Made by a program: the position numbers and the translations under genes. This document shows, in pieces, positions 18,462 to 26,709 of a stretch of DNA of 64,000 nt. Positions within the stretch are counted from its first letter, which is position 1, and each line of letters opens with the position of its first letter. The notes beneath the pieces were generated by a model. The model saw only the letters and a program-made list of their open reading frames with translations, searched no databases and was not told where the DNA came from. The stretch lies in assembly GCF_004682045.1 (NCBI RefSeq), contig NZ_QUZT01000036.1, positions 1 through 64,000 of the forward strand, written 5' to 3'. The stretch comes from Pseudomonas nabeulensis. Its GTDB lineage: Bacteria > Pseudomonadota > Gammaproteobacteria > Pseudomonadales > Pseudomonadaceae.

Positions 18462-18556
18462 TGTGGGAGGCGGACTGGAAGGTGGTAATCCACCGTAAAA
18501 ACCCGGGGTTCACCAGCTTCCACAGGGATTACGCACCTTCCAGACCGCCTCCTACA
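18462..18556. repeat. Imperfect REPIN-like inverted repeat
   Basis: A left arm beginning TGTGGGAGGCGGACTGGAAG (18462) is mirrored by a right arm ending GCCTCCTACA (18556). The arms are about 30 bases, match at most positions, and are separated by about 35 bases. The core differs from the other REP families here (GGCGGACTGGAAGGTG instead of GGGGGCTTGCC). It lies in the divergent gap 18376-18723, which must also hold both promoters; nothing else is recognised there. Confidence 0.75.
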
Positions 18557-18723
18557 GACCAGCAAACCTTACGTGGCATTCAACGCCAATCCGGTTCCAG
18601 CTTTGTAAAAATAAAATTCATGCCTGGCAAAATCCCCGGGGAACCCATCTCGCACGCCGTGGCCTGATGTGCAACGATGTCGCGCCGGACATCGTTCTTC
18701 GAACGCAAAACCAAGGATTTTCC

Positions 18724-19875
18724 ATGACTGCCATCCCCACCCCAGCACCCGTGGTTCCCGGGCGGCTGGAGCAAATGTCGACCCGTATCGCGTTCTTTAT
18801 CGCCGGTTTTGGCATCGCCGCCTGGGCGCCACTGGTGCCGTATGCCAAAGCACGCGCCGGCCTGAGTGAAGGCACCCTGGGCTTGTTGCTGTTGTGCCTC
18901 GGGGTCGGCTCGATCATCGCCATGCCTGCCGCCGGTGCATTGGCGTCGCGTTTTGGCTGCCGACGCGTACTGAGCGCCGGGACAATCATGATCTGCCTGG
19001 CCTTGCCGATGCTGGCCACCGTCAGCTCGATCCCCTGGTTGATGGCCGGCTTGTTTCTGTTTGGCGCAGGCCTCGGCACCGTGGACTCCACCGTCAATTT
19101 GCAAGCCGTGATTGTCGAACGGGCCAGCGGCAAAACCATGATGTCGGGCTTTCACGGCTTGTTCAGCCTGGGAGGGATTGTCGGCGCGGCGGGTGTATCG
19201 GGATTGTTGGGCTTGGGGCTGTCACCGCTGCAGGCCACCCTGGTGGTGATCGTCATAACCCTGGCGGCGCTGTTCAAGGCGGCACCGCACCTGCTGCCAT
19301 ATGGCAGTGAAAGCTCAGGACCGGCCTTTGCAGTGCCCCATGGCGTGGTGCTGTTCATTGGCTGCCTGTGTTTCATCGTGTTCCTGGCCGAGGGGGCGGT
19401 GCTCGACTGGAGTGCGGTGTTTCTCAGCGCCGAGCGGGGCCTGGATGAAGCGTATGCCGGCCTGGGTTATGCAGCCTTTGCCCTGACCATGACCGCTGGA
19501 CGCCTGACCGGTGATGCCATTGTGCGGCGCCTGGGTGCCACCCGCGTGATCGTGATCGGCGGCGCGTTGGCAACGGCGGGGATGCTACTCGCCACACTGC
19601 TGCCGGCCTGGGAAACCGCGTTGCTGGGCTATGCCCTGGTGGGTGCGGGTTGTTCGAATATCGTGCCGGTGTTGTATACCGCCGTCGGCAAGCAAAAGGT
19701 CATGCCCGAACATATCGCGGTGCCGGCCATCACCACCCTGGGTTACGCCGGCATCCTCGCCGGCCCGGCCATGATCGGCTTTATTGCCCATGGCAGCAGC
19801 CTGAACACCGCCTTTGTGCTGATCGCGTTGTTGCTCGCCAGCGTGGCCATCAGTGGCAAGATCCTCAAGGTATAA
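18724..19875 (+). CDS. MFS transporter (YbjJ/fucose-permease-like)
   Basis: A 383-residue protein with 12 predicted TM helices, of the short MFS type that includes E. coli YbjJ. The GCRR motif between TM2 and TM3 and the GFHGLFSLGG segment in TM5 fit this group. The ATG at 18724 has AAGGA upstream and is preferred to the frame start at 18667. The substrate is unknown. Its neighbour on the other strand is the DapF-like protein; they may share a regulatory region. Confidence 0.82.
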   Translation: MTAIPTPAPVVPGRLEQMSTRIAFFIAGFGIAAWAPLVPYAKARAGLSEGTLGLLLLCLGVGSIIAMPAAGALASRFGCRRVLSAGTIMICLALPMLATVSSIPWLMAGLFLFGAGLGTVDSTVNLQAVIVERASGKTMMSGFHGLFSLGGIVGAAGVSGLLGLGLSPLQATLVVIVITLAALFKAAPHLLPYGSESSGPAFAVPHGVVLFIGCLCFIVFLAEGAVLDWSAVFLSAERGLDEAYAGLGYAAFALTMTAGRLTGDAIVRRLGATRVIVIGGALATAGMLLATLLPAWETALLGYALVGAGCSNIVPVLYTAVGKQKVMPEHIAVPAITTLGYAGILAGPAMIGFIAHGSSLNTAFVLIALLLASVAISGKILKV

Positions 19876-19900
19876 AAGCCTTTTGCGCAAAGCCGGGGAG

Positions 19901-20449
19901 CTACCTGGCTTTGTATTGGTTGTACTGCTCAAGCCAGCGCTCGAGACTTTTATTGCTGAGCCATCCTTCATGCCTGGGCCGGCCAAACAGGCGCATGTTG
20001 TTGACGCGCTCCAACGAGCGCAGGAGCCCTGGGCGCTCAATGATGTTCTTGGCCGTGTATACACAGTGTTCGCTGTACTTTTTGCTGGGTAGCCCCGTCG
20101 CAGGCTCCAAGTTTGGCAGCCCTTGGCCATCCAGATCATCGGGATCATTCATCACCGCTTTGAGCCGTGCGATTTCCACATATTCCAGCGCCTCGAAGAA
20201 TCGGGTCCGATCCTTGGAGGTGTCCTTCAACTGCTTGAAATAACCTTGCAGGGCCATAACCACTTTGGCGTTGCACTGGCCATGAAAAGGATCCTGACTG
20301 AAGGTATTCGGGGAACTGTTGCCTCGCAACGCCAAGGCTGCCGCCTTAAGGCTGTCGCGGGTAATGAACCCCTCGAAATCAATAATGGTGTCGTTCAAGA
20401 GCGGGCGTTTGAGAATCTCCCTGACCACCAGGATTATGCGGTCCCGCAC
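19901..20449 (-). CDS. Unknown protein; C-terminal part of a frameshifted paralogue of the Pro/Cys-repeat protein
   Basis: A 182-residue frame opening with GTG at 20449 after AGGAG. Read together with the 114-residue frame just upstream, it lines up with the C-terminal half of the protein at 21338-22447: RDRIILVVREILKRPLLN matches QDRNILLARELMRRPDLV, and the end (HEGWLSNKSLERWLEQ) matches GADGWIKKSTLESM. The upstream frame stops at 20451-20453, exactly inside this homologous block, so one extra base would split an ancestral gene. Reinitiation at the GTG could still produce this half. The modules recall those in NolX/HrpF/HrpK-type secreted proteins, a weak resemblance. Confidence 0.6.
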   Translation of the reverse strand: MRDRIILVVREILKRPLLNDTIIDFEGFITRDSLKAAALALRGNSSPNTFSQDPFHGQCNAKVVMALQGYFKQLKDTSKDRTRFFEALEYVEIARLKAVMNDPDDLDGQGLPNLEPATGLPSKKYSEHCVYTAKNIIERPGLLRSLERVNNMRLFGRPRHEGWLSNKSLERWLEQYNQYKAR

Positions 20450-20450
20450 G

Positions 20451-20795
20451 TTAGTCTCCTGCCAGTTCTTGCGCCGCGATCCTGTGCAAGGACGACTGCG
20501 TCAAGCGCCCCGCCTTGAAAAAAGCATGCAGTTCACCAAAATTTTTATCCAGCTCGCCTGCCAACTGGCTATCCGTAGAGTGTTGCCCAGGTGGGGTGGT
20601 GTTCACGCGGGTAGGCGGTGTGCCCTGTAACGTTTGATAGCGAACCGAAGACGAGGCCTCGCGCGGCCGAACATCCCAGGCAATACGCTGGTCATCGCAA
20701 GGTACGTGGCCCCGTGGCGTTGGCGGCGCCGAACGCTCCTCTCTTACACCGCCAGCCATGGGTAGGCCGAGTGGTGTTACGCCCTTAATTGTCAT
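20451..20795 (-). CDS. Unknown protein; N-terminal part of the same frameshifted paralogue
   Basis: A 114-residue frame with ATG at 20795 and GGAGATGAAGT just upstream. The first 75 residues are Pro-rich and low-complexity. Residues 78-114 (LAGELDKNFGELHAFF...IAAQELAGD) match LAKMLLDNFDAFKD...MAGKALTGD in the protein at 21338-22447, and there the homology jumps to the downstream frame at 20449. The TAA at 20451-20453 is the break. Either the gene is a recent pseudogene or two coupled halves are made. Confidence 0.6.
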   Translation of the reverse strand: MTIKGVTPLGLPMAGGVREERSAPPTPRGHVPCDDQRIAWDVRPREASSSVRYQTLQGTPPTRVNTTPPGQHSTDSQLAGELDKNFGELHAFFKAGRLTQSSLHRIAAQELAGD

Positions 20796-20964
20796 ACTTC
20801 ATCTCCAGCCATTTCCGTATACACGCTCATCTGGCGGCCAGGGATTCATGACCATAAACATCCAGTGAAGCGCGCCACCGATATGTGGCGGGGCAAACGC
20901 AATAGTTCCCGGCCACGCGCGCAGAGCAATGACAACATGTAAACACTCGCATCGCGAAGCCCGG
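20796..20964 (-). other. Gap between small genes, with a weak 64-codon frame
   Basis: No convincing gene lies here. A minus-strand frame (TTG at 20993 to TGA at 20799) has no good ribosome binding site and overlaps the end of the 98-residue gene, but its stop lies in the ribosome binding region of the next gene, as if translationally coupled. A frameshift extension of the 98-residue protein is possible. Confidence 0.3.
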
Positions 20965-21261
20965 TCAGTCCGCCCTGGGCGACTGGCCGTCAAGCGCCGA
21001 ACTGCTGCACAGGCCTCTCAACCCGAGGATGACCGACACCAGCGCACCACGAATCGGCGACAACGGTTTCGTCTCAGCGCCCCGATCCTGCCCGGATACC
21101 ACCATGCCTCGCGCAAAATCATCGGCGACCGGTGCCTGGAACCTGTGCAAGCCGACAAAATCCTTCATCCGCTGTACGTCCTTCTCGCAAGCTGTCTCTG
21201 GCATCTCTCCATGGATTCGCGCGCTGGCAGGCTCGCGAACATTCAACGAAGTCATTGGCAT
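20965..21261 (-). CDS. Small protein of unknown function
   Basis: A 98-residue protein. The start has a very strong AGGAGG 4 bases upstream of the first ATG (21261) and 10 bases upstream of a second ATG at 21255, which may be the true one. The N-terminal half is charged; residues 70-90 (RGALVSVILGLRGLCSSS) are hydrophobic. It is not recognised. It lies 76 bases after the Pro/Cys-repeat gene and before the split paralogue, all on the minus strand, so it is probably part of the same transcript. Confidence 0.5.
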   Translation of the reverse strand: MPMTSLNVREPASARIHGEMPETACEKDVQRMKDFVGLHRFQAPVADDFARGMVVSGQDRGAETKPLSPIRGALVSVILGLRGLCSSSALDGQSPRAD

Positions 21262-21337
21262 AAGACCTCCTGGGAAACCGCCACGAATACAGCGTGGCGA
21301 CCTCCCGACTAATAGATCACTCTGGGTGGTGACGCCA

Positions 21338-22447
21338 TCACCTGCTCATCGATTCCAACGTGCTCTTCTTGATCCAACCATCCGCGCCCCCCCAGTTGTC
21401 GCCGGCATCCATCTGATCTTTCACCTCGGAACGCTTGAGCACCTCCTGTGCAATCCAGGCGAGCCGGCCATGTACCGGGTCGTCAGTCGGCCACTGCGCC
21501 AAGCCGCGCAATTTGTCGATGCTGATGTAGTCCGGGTACCTGGGGTCTCTCAGTGCGTCGAAATGATCAAGCATTTCACTGGCCAGTTGCTTGTCGTCCT
21601 TATATTTCAAAGGACTTTGGCTGTTGAGGGTCATCTGGATCTTTCGCCTATCGATCAAGCCGTCCAGCGCCCCCGTAGTACTGTGCCGATCCATTGCGTT
21701 GACCAGATCTGGCCGCCTCATCAACTCCCTGGCCAGGAGAATATTACGGTCCTGGGCGGCATCACCGGTCAATGCCTTGCCGGCCATATCCGAGATGGTT
21801 TGCGTGGTGACGAACCAGGGTTGCTTCGGATCTTTGAAGGCATCGAAGTTGTCCAGCAGCATTTTTGCCAGGTCATCGTTGCTGCGGGTCGAATACCAGG
21901 GGTCAGGTTTCCCGTAGCACGGATCGGGTTTGCAAGGTGTTGGTCGCTCCGGTGGCTTGCCATAGCACGGGTCCGGCTTGCAGGGCGTTGGCCGCTCCGG
22001 CGGTTTGCTGTCGCACGGGTCTGGCTTACACGGCGTTGGCCGCTCCGGCGGTTTGCCATAGCAAGGATCGGGTTTGGGTGGCTTCCCGGGGCAGGGTTTG
22101 GGCGGCTTCGGCGGCTTGGTGTTGCAGGGCGGCGGCGGGCACGGATCCGGTTTTGGCGGGCGCTGTCCGCCGCACCAGCCCTTCACGCTTTGCTTGAATT
22201 GAGTGAACAACCCTGGCGATTGGGTGTTGCCCTGCAACGCATCGCTGTGGGTACGTTCTTTGGTGATCGCCGCCTGATCCGTTAACACTTTGCCAGGTTT
22301 GCTGTCACCCGGACTGAAGCTGACTCGACCAGCCTTTTGCCCGTCGGCAGTCGGGGAGGCAGCCTCCTTGGCCTTGGGTTGCGCTTTTGGCGGCGGCGTG
22401 TGCGGGGGTGGGTTGGAAACAGGTCTATCGAGGGCGGATACCGACAT
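21338..22447 (-). CDS. Pro/Cys-repeat protein with two C-terminal NolX/HrpF-like modules
   Basis: A 369-residue protein from the ATG at 22447 (GGAGATTCAA upstream; the open frame extends further but without support). There is no signal peptide. Residues 1-90 are Pro/Ser/Lys-rich and disordered. Residues 95-190 are a Pro/Cys region with a 16-residue unit (PCKPDPCYGKPPERPT) repeated three times. Residues 195-369 hold two related helical modules, each of the form LL.NFDAF.DP...(I/V)T...L, then A.ELM.RP.L...MD, then G.(L/I)D...L. The modules recall NolX/HrpF/HrpK type III secreted proteins and may bind metal at the Asp/Asn positions. Function is unknown. Confidence 0.65.
   Translation of the reverse strand: MSVSALDRPVSNPPPHTPPPKAQPKAKEAASPTADGQKAGRVSFSPGDSKPGKVLTDQAAITKERTHSDALQGNTQSPGLFTQFKQSVKGWCGGQRPPKPDPCPPPPCNTKPPKPPKPCPGKPPKPDPCYGKPPERPTPCKPDPCDSKPPERPTPCKPDPCYGKPPERPTPCKPDPCYGKPDPWYSTRSNDDLAKMLLDNFDAFKDPKQPWFVTTQTISDMAGKALTGDAAQDRNILLARELMRRPDLVNAMDRHSTTGALDGLIDRRKIQMTLNSQSPLKYKDDKQLASEMLDHFDALRDPRYPDYISIDKLRGLAQWPTDDPVHGRLAWIAQEVLKRSEVKDQMDAGDNWGGADGWIKKSTLESMSR
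21913..22076 (-). repeat. Three 48-base tandem repeats inside the Pro/Cys-repeat gene
   Basis: Units at 21913-21960, 21961-22008 and 22009-22056, plus a partial fourth unit to 22076. They differ by a few bases and encode the 16-residue PCKPDPCYGKPPERPT-type unit. Length variation by slippage or recombination between strains is expected. Confidence 0.85.
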
Positions 22448-22606
22448 TTGAATCTCCAGTCCGGCTGTATCACAGGGTTCACCTTTCATCCCAAGCCTTT
22501 GCAAGCGCATGAATGCAGGCAACCTCTGTGTGGCGGCCGCGTCTGATTCAGTTCCTGCAAGCCGCGTCAAACCGCCGCCCCTGGGTAGGAGACTGGATCA
22601 TCAGGC

Positions 22607-22637
22607 AAAAAAAATCGCAGCGTTGCGCTGCGACTTT
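22607..22637 (-). terminator. Intrinsic terminator of fecA
   Basis: A perfect 8-base stem, TCGCAGCG (22615-22622) and CGCTGCGA (22626-22633), has a 3-base loop. On the minus strand it is followed by eight T (complement of 22607-22614). It lies 22 bases after the stop of the TonB receptor gene. Confidence 0.9.
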
Positions 22638-22654
22638 TCCTTGCCCGCTGCCGA

Positions 22655-25051
22655 TCAGAACCCGACGCTGGCCTGTACGAAGAAGGTACGTGGCTCGCCC
22701 AGGTACAACCCGGCGTTGTTGTCGCTGGAACGCGTGTAGTGCTGCTGGTCGAAGACGTTTTTCACGCCCACCCCCAGTTTCAGGTTGGACAGCTGCGCGC
22801 CGAAGTCATAACCGCTGCGCACGTTGACCGACACATAGCCTGGGATATCGCCGTAGCGGCCATCGGCGGTGCCTTCGGTGATGTAGGTGGTGCCAGTACC
22901 CGGCGCGCGTTGGCCAGACTGGGCGTACACGTCCAGGTTGTGGGTCCAGTGGTTGACGTCGTAGCGCAGACCCAGGGTTGCCACTTCACGGGAATACAAC
23001 GGCAGGTCACGGCCCTTGAAGGCTACGTCACCTTCAGAAGTGGCCTTGGTGTAGGTAAAGCCGGCGTTGGCGGTCAGGCCGTCGAGGCGTGGGTCCAGGT
23101 TCGACAGGTCGTAGTGGGCCGACGCTTCGATCCCCTCGTGCTTGGTGGCACCGAGGTTGGTCCAGCCCACCGCGTTGCTCACATATTGCAGCTCGTCCGA
23201 GAAGTCGATGTAGAAGAACGTCAGCTCACCGCCCCACACCGCGTCGTTGTAGCGCGTGCCCACTTCGTAGGTCTTGGCTTTTTCCGGTTGCAGGCCGTTG
23301 GCGGTCTGGTCGCCCGTGCCGCCCTGGCCGAGCTGGAAGTATTGCAGGCTGCCGAACGAGGTCTCGTAGTTGGCGAACAGCTTCCACGCGTCCGAGAGGT
23401 GGTACATCACGCTCAAGGCCGGCAGCGGCTCGTTGTTGTGCACTTCACGCCGTTTTTCCGTGGTGCGAGGGCCGCTCAGCGGGATGACCGGACGGTCGTG
23501 CCACTCGGTGCGGATCTGCTCGAAACGGATACCGGGAGTGACAGTCCACTTGCCAATATCGATCTTGTCATCGATGTAGAACGAGTTCGCCTCGGTGCCG
23601 CCGGTACGGTCCTGGTAGACGTGACCATCACTGCGCCCGCCAGGGGTCGGCACGTTGTTCGTCAGCAACAGGCTGGTCGCCTGCTCGTGCATGCCCTCTT
23701 TGAGGTAGCGATAACCGACGCTGACTTCCTGGGTGCTGGAGCCCAGGTCAAACACATGGGACACCCGTGGTTCGATGCCAAAGGTGTAGTAAGTGCGCGG
23801 ATACGAGCCCAGGGTGAGCTGGTCGATATTGGCGATGTTGCTGCCACGGAAGCTGTCGGAATAGTAGGTCAGCACTTCGGCCTGGGTCCGGTCGTCGATC
23901 TGGCGGATGTACTTGAAAGACACATCCTTGCGCCGGCCGGTGAAATTGTCCCAGTCGCGTACCGACTGATAGGGGTTGGCGTCGAATTGCTTCTGGGTCA
24001 GGCCGCCGGGCATGTCGGCGCTGGCGTCGTAGTAGTGAAAGTTCAGCGAGAAATCGTCTTGATCCGTCGGCGCCCAGTGGGTCTTGAGGATCACGTCGTC
24101 GATATCGTTGGAGTTGTTGCTGTTGCGATAGCCGTTGCCATTGACCCCGGAGTACAGCAGCGCGACGCCGATGCCATTGTCCGCGGTGCCGCCGATGAAA
24201 GCGTTATCGATGTGCTTCCAGCCACCGTGGGCGGAGGTTTGCAGGGTGGTGCCGACTTCACCGGAGAATTTTTCGGGGATCGCACGGGTCACGAAGTTGA
24301 TCACGCCGCCGACGTTTTGTGGCCCGTAGCGCACGGAGCCCGCGCCGCGCACGACGTCGATGCTGTCCAGGTTGCCGGAGGAAATCGGCGCCATCGACAG
24401 TTGGGGTTGGCCGTAGGGCGCGAACGCAGCGGGCACGCCATCGATCAATACGGTGGAGCGTGGCGACAGGCGCGACGTCAGGCCACGCACGCCGACGTTG
24501 AGGGAAATATCGCTGCCGCCAGTGCCGTTGGCTTCCTGCACTTGCACACCCGGAATGCGCCGCAGCACATCGCCGACGTTCATCGCGCCCTGCTCCACCA
24601 TGGCTTCGCGGCGAACCACCGTCCGTGCGCCGGGATGGTTCTGCACCACTTCGGCGTTGGCGTCGCCAAGCCAGTCACCGACCACCTTGATGTCGGTGGC
24701 GCCCAGTTCCAGGGGCGAACCGGCTTCACCGCTGCCGCTGCTTTGCGGGCGCAGGGTCACGGAACCGGCGTCGATCTGGTAATCCAGACCACTGCCTTGC
24801 AGCAATTGGCGCAAGGCTTGTTCGGGGGACAGGTTGCCGTCGACCGCTGGCGCTTGCTTACCGGCGACCAGGTCGGGGCTGAAAAACACTTGCAGGGAAG
24901 TCTGTTGGCCCAGTTGGCTCAGCGCTGCGCCCAGGGGTTGGGCCTGGATATGAATACCGTCGGCTGCATAGGCGGCACTGCTGACCGCAAGCGCCAACGC
25001 CAATGGCGCCCAGCGGGAGATTTTATTGTTGTTAACGGCGAGTTTTTTCAC
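22655..25051 (-). CDS. fecA: TonB-dependent transducer-type receptor, FecA-like (ferric citrate)
   Basis: A 798-residue outer-membrane receptor. Signal peptide to about residue 30 (LALAVSSAAYAAD); STN signalling domain at about 35-110 (QPLGAALSQLGQQTSLQVFFS...LLQGSGLDY); plug with VVRGAGSVRYGPQNVGGVINF at about 250-275; 22-strand barrel ending in F (FFVQASVGF). The STN domain links substrate binding to the FecR/FecI pair encoded upstream. The GTG at 25051 is chosen because AGGACAAGG precedes it and the signal peptide then starts VKKLAV; the longer open frame has no signal peptide at its start. Ferric citrate is the likely ligand by family. Confidence 0.88.
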   Translation of the reverse strand: MKKLAVNNNKISRWAPLALALAVSSAAYAADGIHIQAQPLGAALSQLGQQTSLQVFFSPDLVAGKQAPAVDGNLSPEQALRQLLQGSGLDYQIDAGSVTLRPQSSGSGEAGSPLELGATDIKVVGDWLGDANAEVVQNHPGARTVVRREAMVEQGAMNVGDVLRRIPGVQVQEANGTGGSDISLNVGVRGLTSRLSPRSTVLIDGVPAAFAPYGQPQLSMAPISSGNLDSIDVVRGAGSVRYGPQNVGGVINFVTRAIPEKFSGEVGTTLQTSAHGGWKHIDNAFIGGTADNGIGVALLYSGVNGNGYRNSNNSNDIDDVILKTHWAPTDQDDFSLNFHYYDASADMPGGLTQKQFDANPYQSVRDWDNFTGRRKDVSFKYIRQIDDRTQAEVLTYYSDSFRGSNIANIDQLTLGSYPRTYYTFGIEPRVSHVFDLGSSTQEVSVGYRYLKEGMHEQATSLLLTNNVPTPGGRSDGHVYQDRTGGTEANSFYIDDKIDIGKWTVTPGIRFEQIRTEWHDRPVIPLSGPRTTEKRREVHNNEPLPALSVMYHLSDAWKLFANYETSFGSLQYFQLGQGGTGDQTANGLQPEKAKTYEVGTRYNDAVWGGELTFFYIDFSDELQYVSNAVGWTNLGATKHEGIEASAHYDLSNLDPRLDGLTANAGFTYTKATSEGDVAFKGRDLPLYSREVATLGLRYDVNHWTHNLDVYAQSGQRAPGTGTTYITEGTADGRYGDIPGYVSVNVRSGYDFGAQLSNLKLGVGVKNVFDQQHYTRSSDNNAGLYLGEPRTFFVQASVGF

Positions 25052-25148
25052 GTCGAGCCTTGTCCTGTGATCGCAAGTGTATGCGGCTGTTAATGCAAAC
25101 CAGTTGCAGTTGCTGAGGAAGACGAAGAACTCGGAAAAAACCTGAATC

Positions 25149-26102
25149 TCAGCGCGAAATAATTTCCTGGCTGCCATCGGGCAAGGTGCGCAAGGCCACC
25201 GGCAGGATGTGTGGCAAGGCCTTGAGCAAGGCGTCGGTGTCGTTGGCCTTGAACACGCTGGTCAACCGCAGGTTGGCCACCGCCGGCGTGCTGACCCGCA
25301 GCGGATGCTCGCGATAGCGCGACACGTCTCGCGCCACGTCCCCCAACAAGGCGTTGTTGAACACCAGCTTGCCGCTGCGCCAGGCCGTCAGTTCTTCGGC
25401 ATTCACTGCGTAGGAGGCTGCCACCACGCCTTGGTTATCGACATGGGTTCCCAAACCCGCCGTCAGGGTCACCCCTTGATCAGGTGAACGACCTTGCACC
25501 TTCACGGTGCCGGCCTCGACCGCCACGCGGGTCTGGTCGTCATCACGGCGCACATCGAAACGCGTACCGGTGACCGTCACCTGCCCTGCCCCGGCGGCGA
25601 CCACAAAGGGTCGGCCAGTGTCGTGTTCGACGCTGAACATCGCCTCGCCCTGCTTGAGTTCCACACCGCGCCGGCCCTTTTCGAAATGCACCGCGACCAC
25701 GCTGCGGCTGTTGAGGTCCATCACCGAGCCGTCCGGCAAGGCTACCTGGCGATGCTCACCCAGGCGCGTACTGAACTCGGCGCTGTAGGGTTGCGGATGA
25801 TCGAGCGCAGTGAACAGGCCCAGTCCCAAGGCAATCGCAACCACACTGGCGGCCACCGCGTAACGCAACATGGTACGCCGTTTGGGGCGTTCCACCGGGT
25901 TGTCGCACAGCGCCTGCAAGCGCGCCTTGGGCAGCAAATCAGTGGCGCTCCACAAGCCTTGCAGCACCTCGAATTCGTATTGGTGTTGAGGCTGTTCATT
26001 ACGCCATGCGTCGAACTGCACGCGCTCGGCGGCGCTCAGCTCGCCGTCTTGCAGGCGGGCAAACCATTGCGCGGCTTCGTCGCGTACACGGCTATCCATC
26101 AT
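25149..26102 (-). CDS. fecR: FecR-family anti-sigma/signal-transducing protein
   Basis: A 317-residue inner-membrane protein. The cytoplasmic N-terminal DUF4880-type helix region (VRDEAAQWFARLQDGELSAAER) binds the sigma factor; one TM helix lies at about 78-98; the periplasmic FecR domain has the FSTRLGEHRQVALPDGSVMDLN signature; and a C-terminal part contacts the receptor STN domain. The start is ATG 26102 (AGGACC upstream); an ATG at 26135 overlapping the sigma stop would add 11 residues. It lies between the sigma factor and receptor genes in one operon. Confidence 0.9.
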   Translation of the reverse strand: MMDSRVRDEAAQWFARLQDGELSAAERVQFDAWRNEQPQHQYEFEVLQGLWSATDLLPKARLQALCDNPVERPKRRTMLRYAVAASVVAIALGLGLFTALDHPQPYSAEFSTRLGEHRQVALPDGSVMDLNSRSVVAVHFEKGRRGVELKQGEAMFSVEHDTGRPFVVAAGAGQVTVTGTRFDVRRDDDQTRVAVEAGTVKVQGRSPDQGVTLTAGLGTHVDNQGVVAASYAVNAEELTAWRSGKLVFNNALLGDVARDVSRYREHPLRVSTPAVANLRLTSVFKANDTDALLKALPHILPVALRTLPDGSQEIISR

Positions 26103-26131
26103 GGAAGGTCCTGTTTCAAAGCGGGCATGGG

Positions 26132-26632
26132 TCATGGGGCCGTCACGTCCAGGCGGTCACGCAGATGCCGCAGGGTGCGGATCATATACTTTTCCACCAT
26201 GTTCTTGGACAAGCCCAGGCGGTCGGCGATTTCCTGCTGGGTCAGGCCCTCGATCTTCTGCCAGATAAAGATCTTGCGGCAGTTGAGCGGCAGTTCGGCC
26301 AGGGCGTGCTCGATGGAGTCCGCCAATTGGATCGCGTGCATGAAATGCTCCGGGTCGCCGCAGGTGGGTGCGCTCTGCTCGAACGCTTGCAACGCCATGG
26401 CTTCGCGGCGGTCTTCGCGTCGATAGGCGTCCACGGCAATATTACGTGCGGTCTGGTGCAGGTAGGCGCGGGGCTGTTCCACTTGGGCGGACTTGGCCTC
26501 AAGCACCCGTACAAAGGTGTCATGGGCCAGGTCTTCGGCTTGCTGACGGCTTCTCAGGCGGCGCGTCCAGGTGCGGATCAACTCTTCGTAGTGCTCGAAA
26601 AAGCCTGTTCTGCGGGGCGGCTGAGGGATCAT
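26132..26632 (-). CDS. fecI: ECF sigma factor FecI
   Basis: A 166-residue sigma-70 family protein of the iron-starvation type. Region 2 (AEDLAHDTFVRVL...PRAYLHQTARNIAVDAYRRE) and region 4 (LPLNCRKIFIWQKIEG...QQEIADRLGLSKNMVEKYM) are clear. It should direct transcription of the receptor gene when FecR is signalled. A Fur-like box lies 29 bases upstream of the start, as expected for iron repression. Confidence 0.93.
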   Translation of the reverse strand: MIPQPPRRTGFFEHYEELIRTWTRRLRSRQQAEDLAHDTFVRVLEAKSAQVEQPRAYLHQTARNIAVDAYRREDRREAMALQAFEQSAPTCGDPEHFMHAIQLADSIEHALAELPLNCRKIFIWQKIEGLTQQEIADRLGLSKNMVEKYMIRTLRHLRDRLDVTAP

Positions 26633-26660
26633 CGCGGGAGCACTGGGGAGGCGGGACGTG

Positions 26661-26681
26661 AATAATAATGTTTCTTATTAA
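26661..26681 (-). promoter_or_regulatory. Fur box in front of fecI
   Basis: The 19-21 base AT-rich partial palindrome AATAATAATGTTTCTTATTA agrees with the Fur consensus at about 12 of 19 positions when read on the minus strand. It lies where the fecI promoter should be. Confidence 0.7.
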
Positions 26682-26709
26682 GTGGAGCAATGACTCCCCG
26701 TCGGCCCTG

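Noticed and set aside
22739..25093. 784-codon plus-strand frame opposite fecA
   Set aside because: Mirror of a strongly biased high-GC gene; no domain, and the TonB receptor on the other strand is unmistakable.
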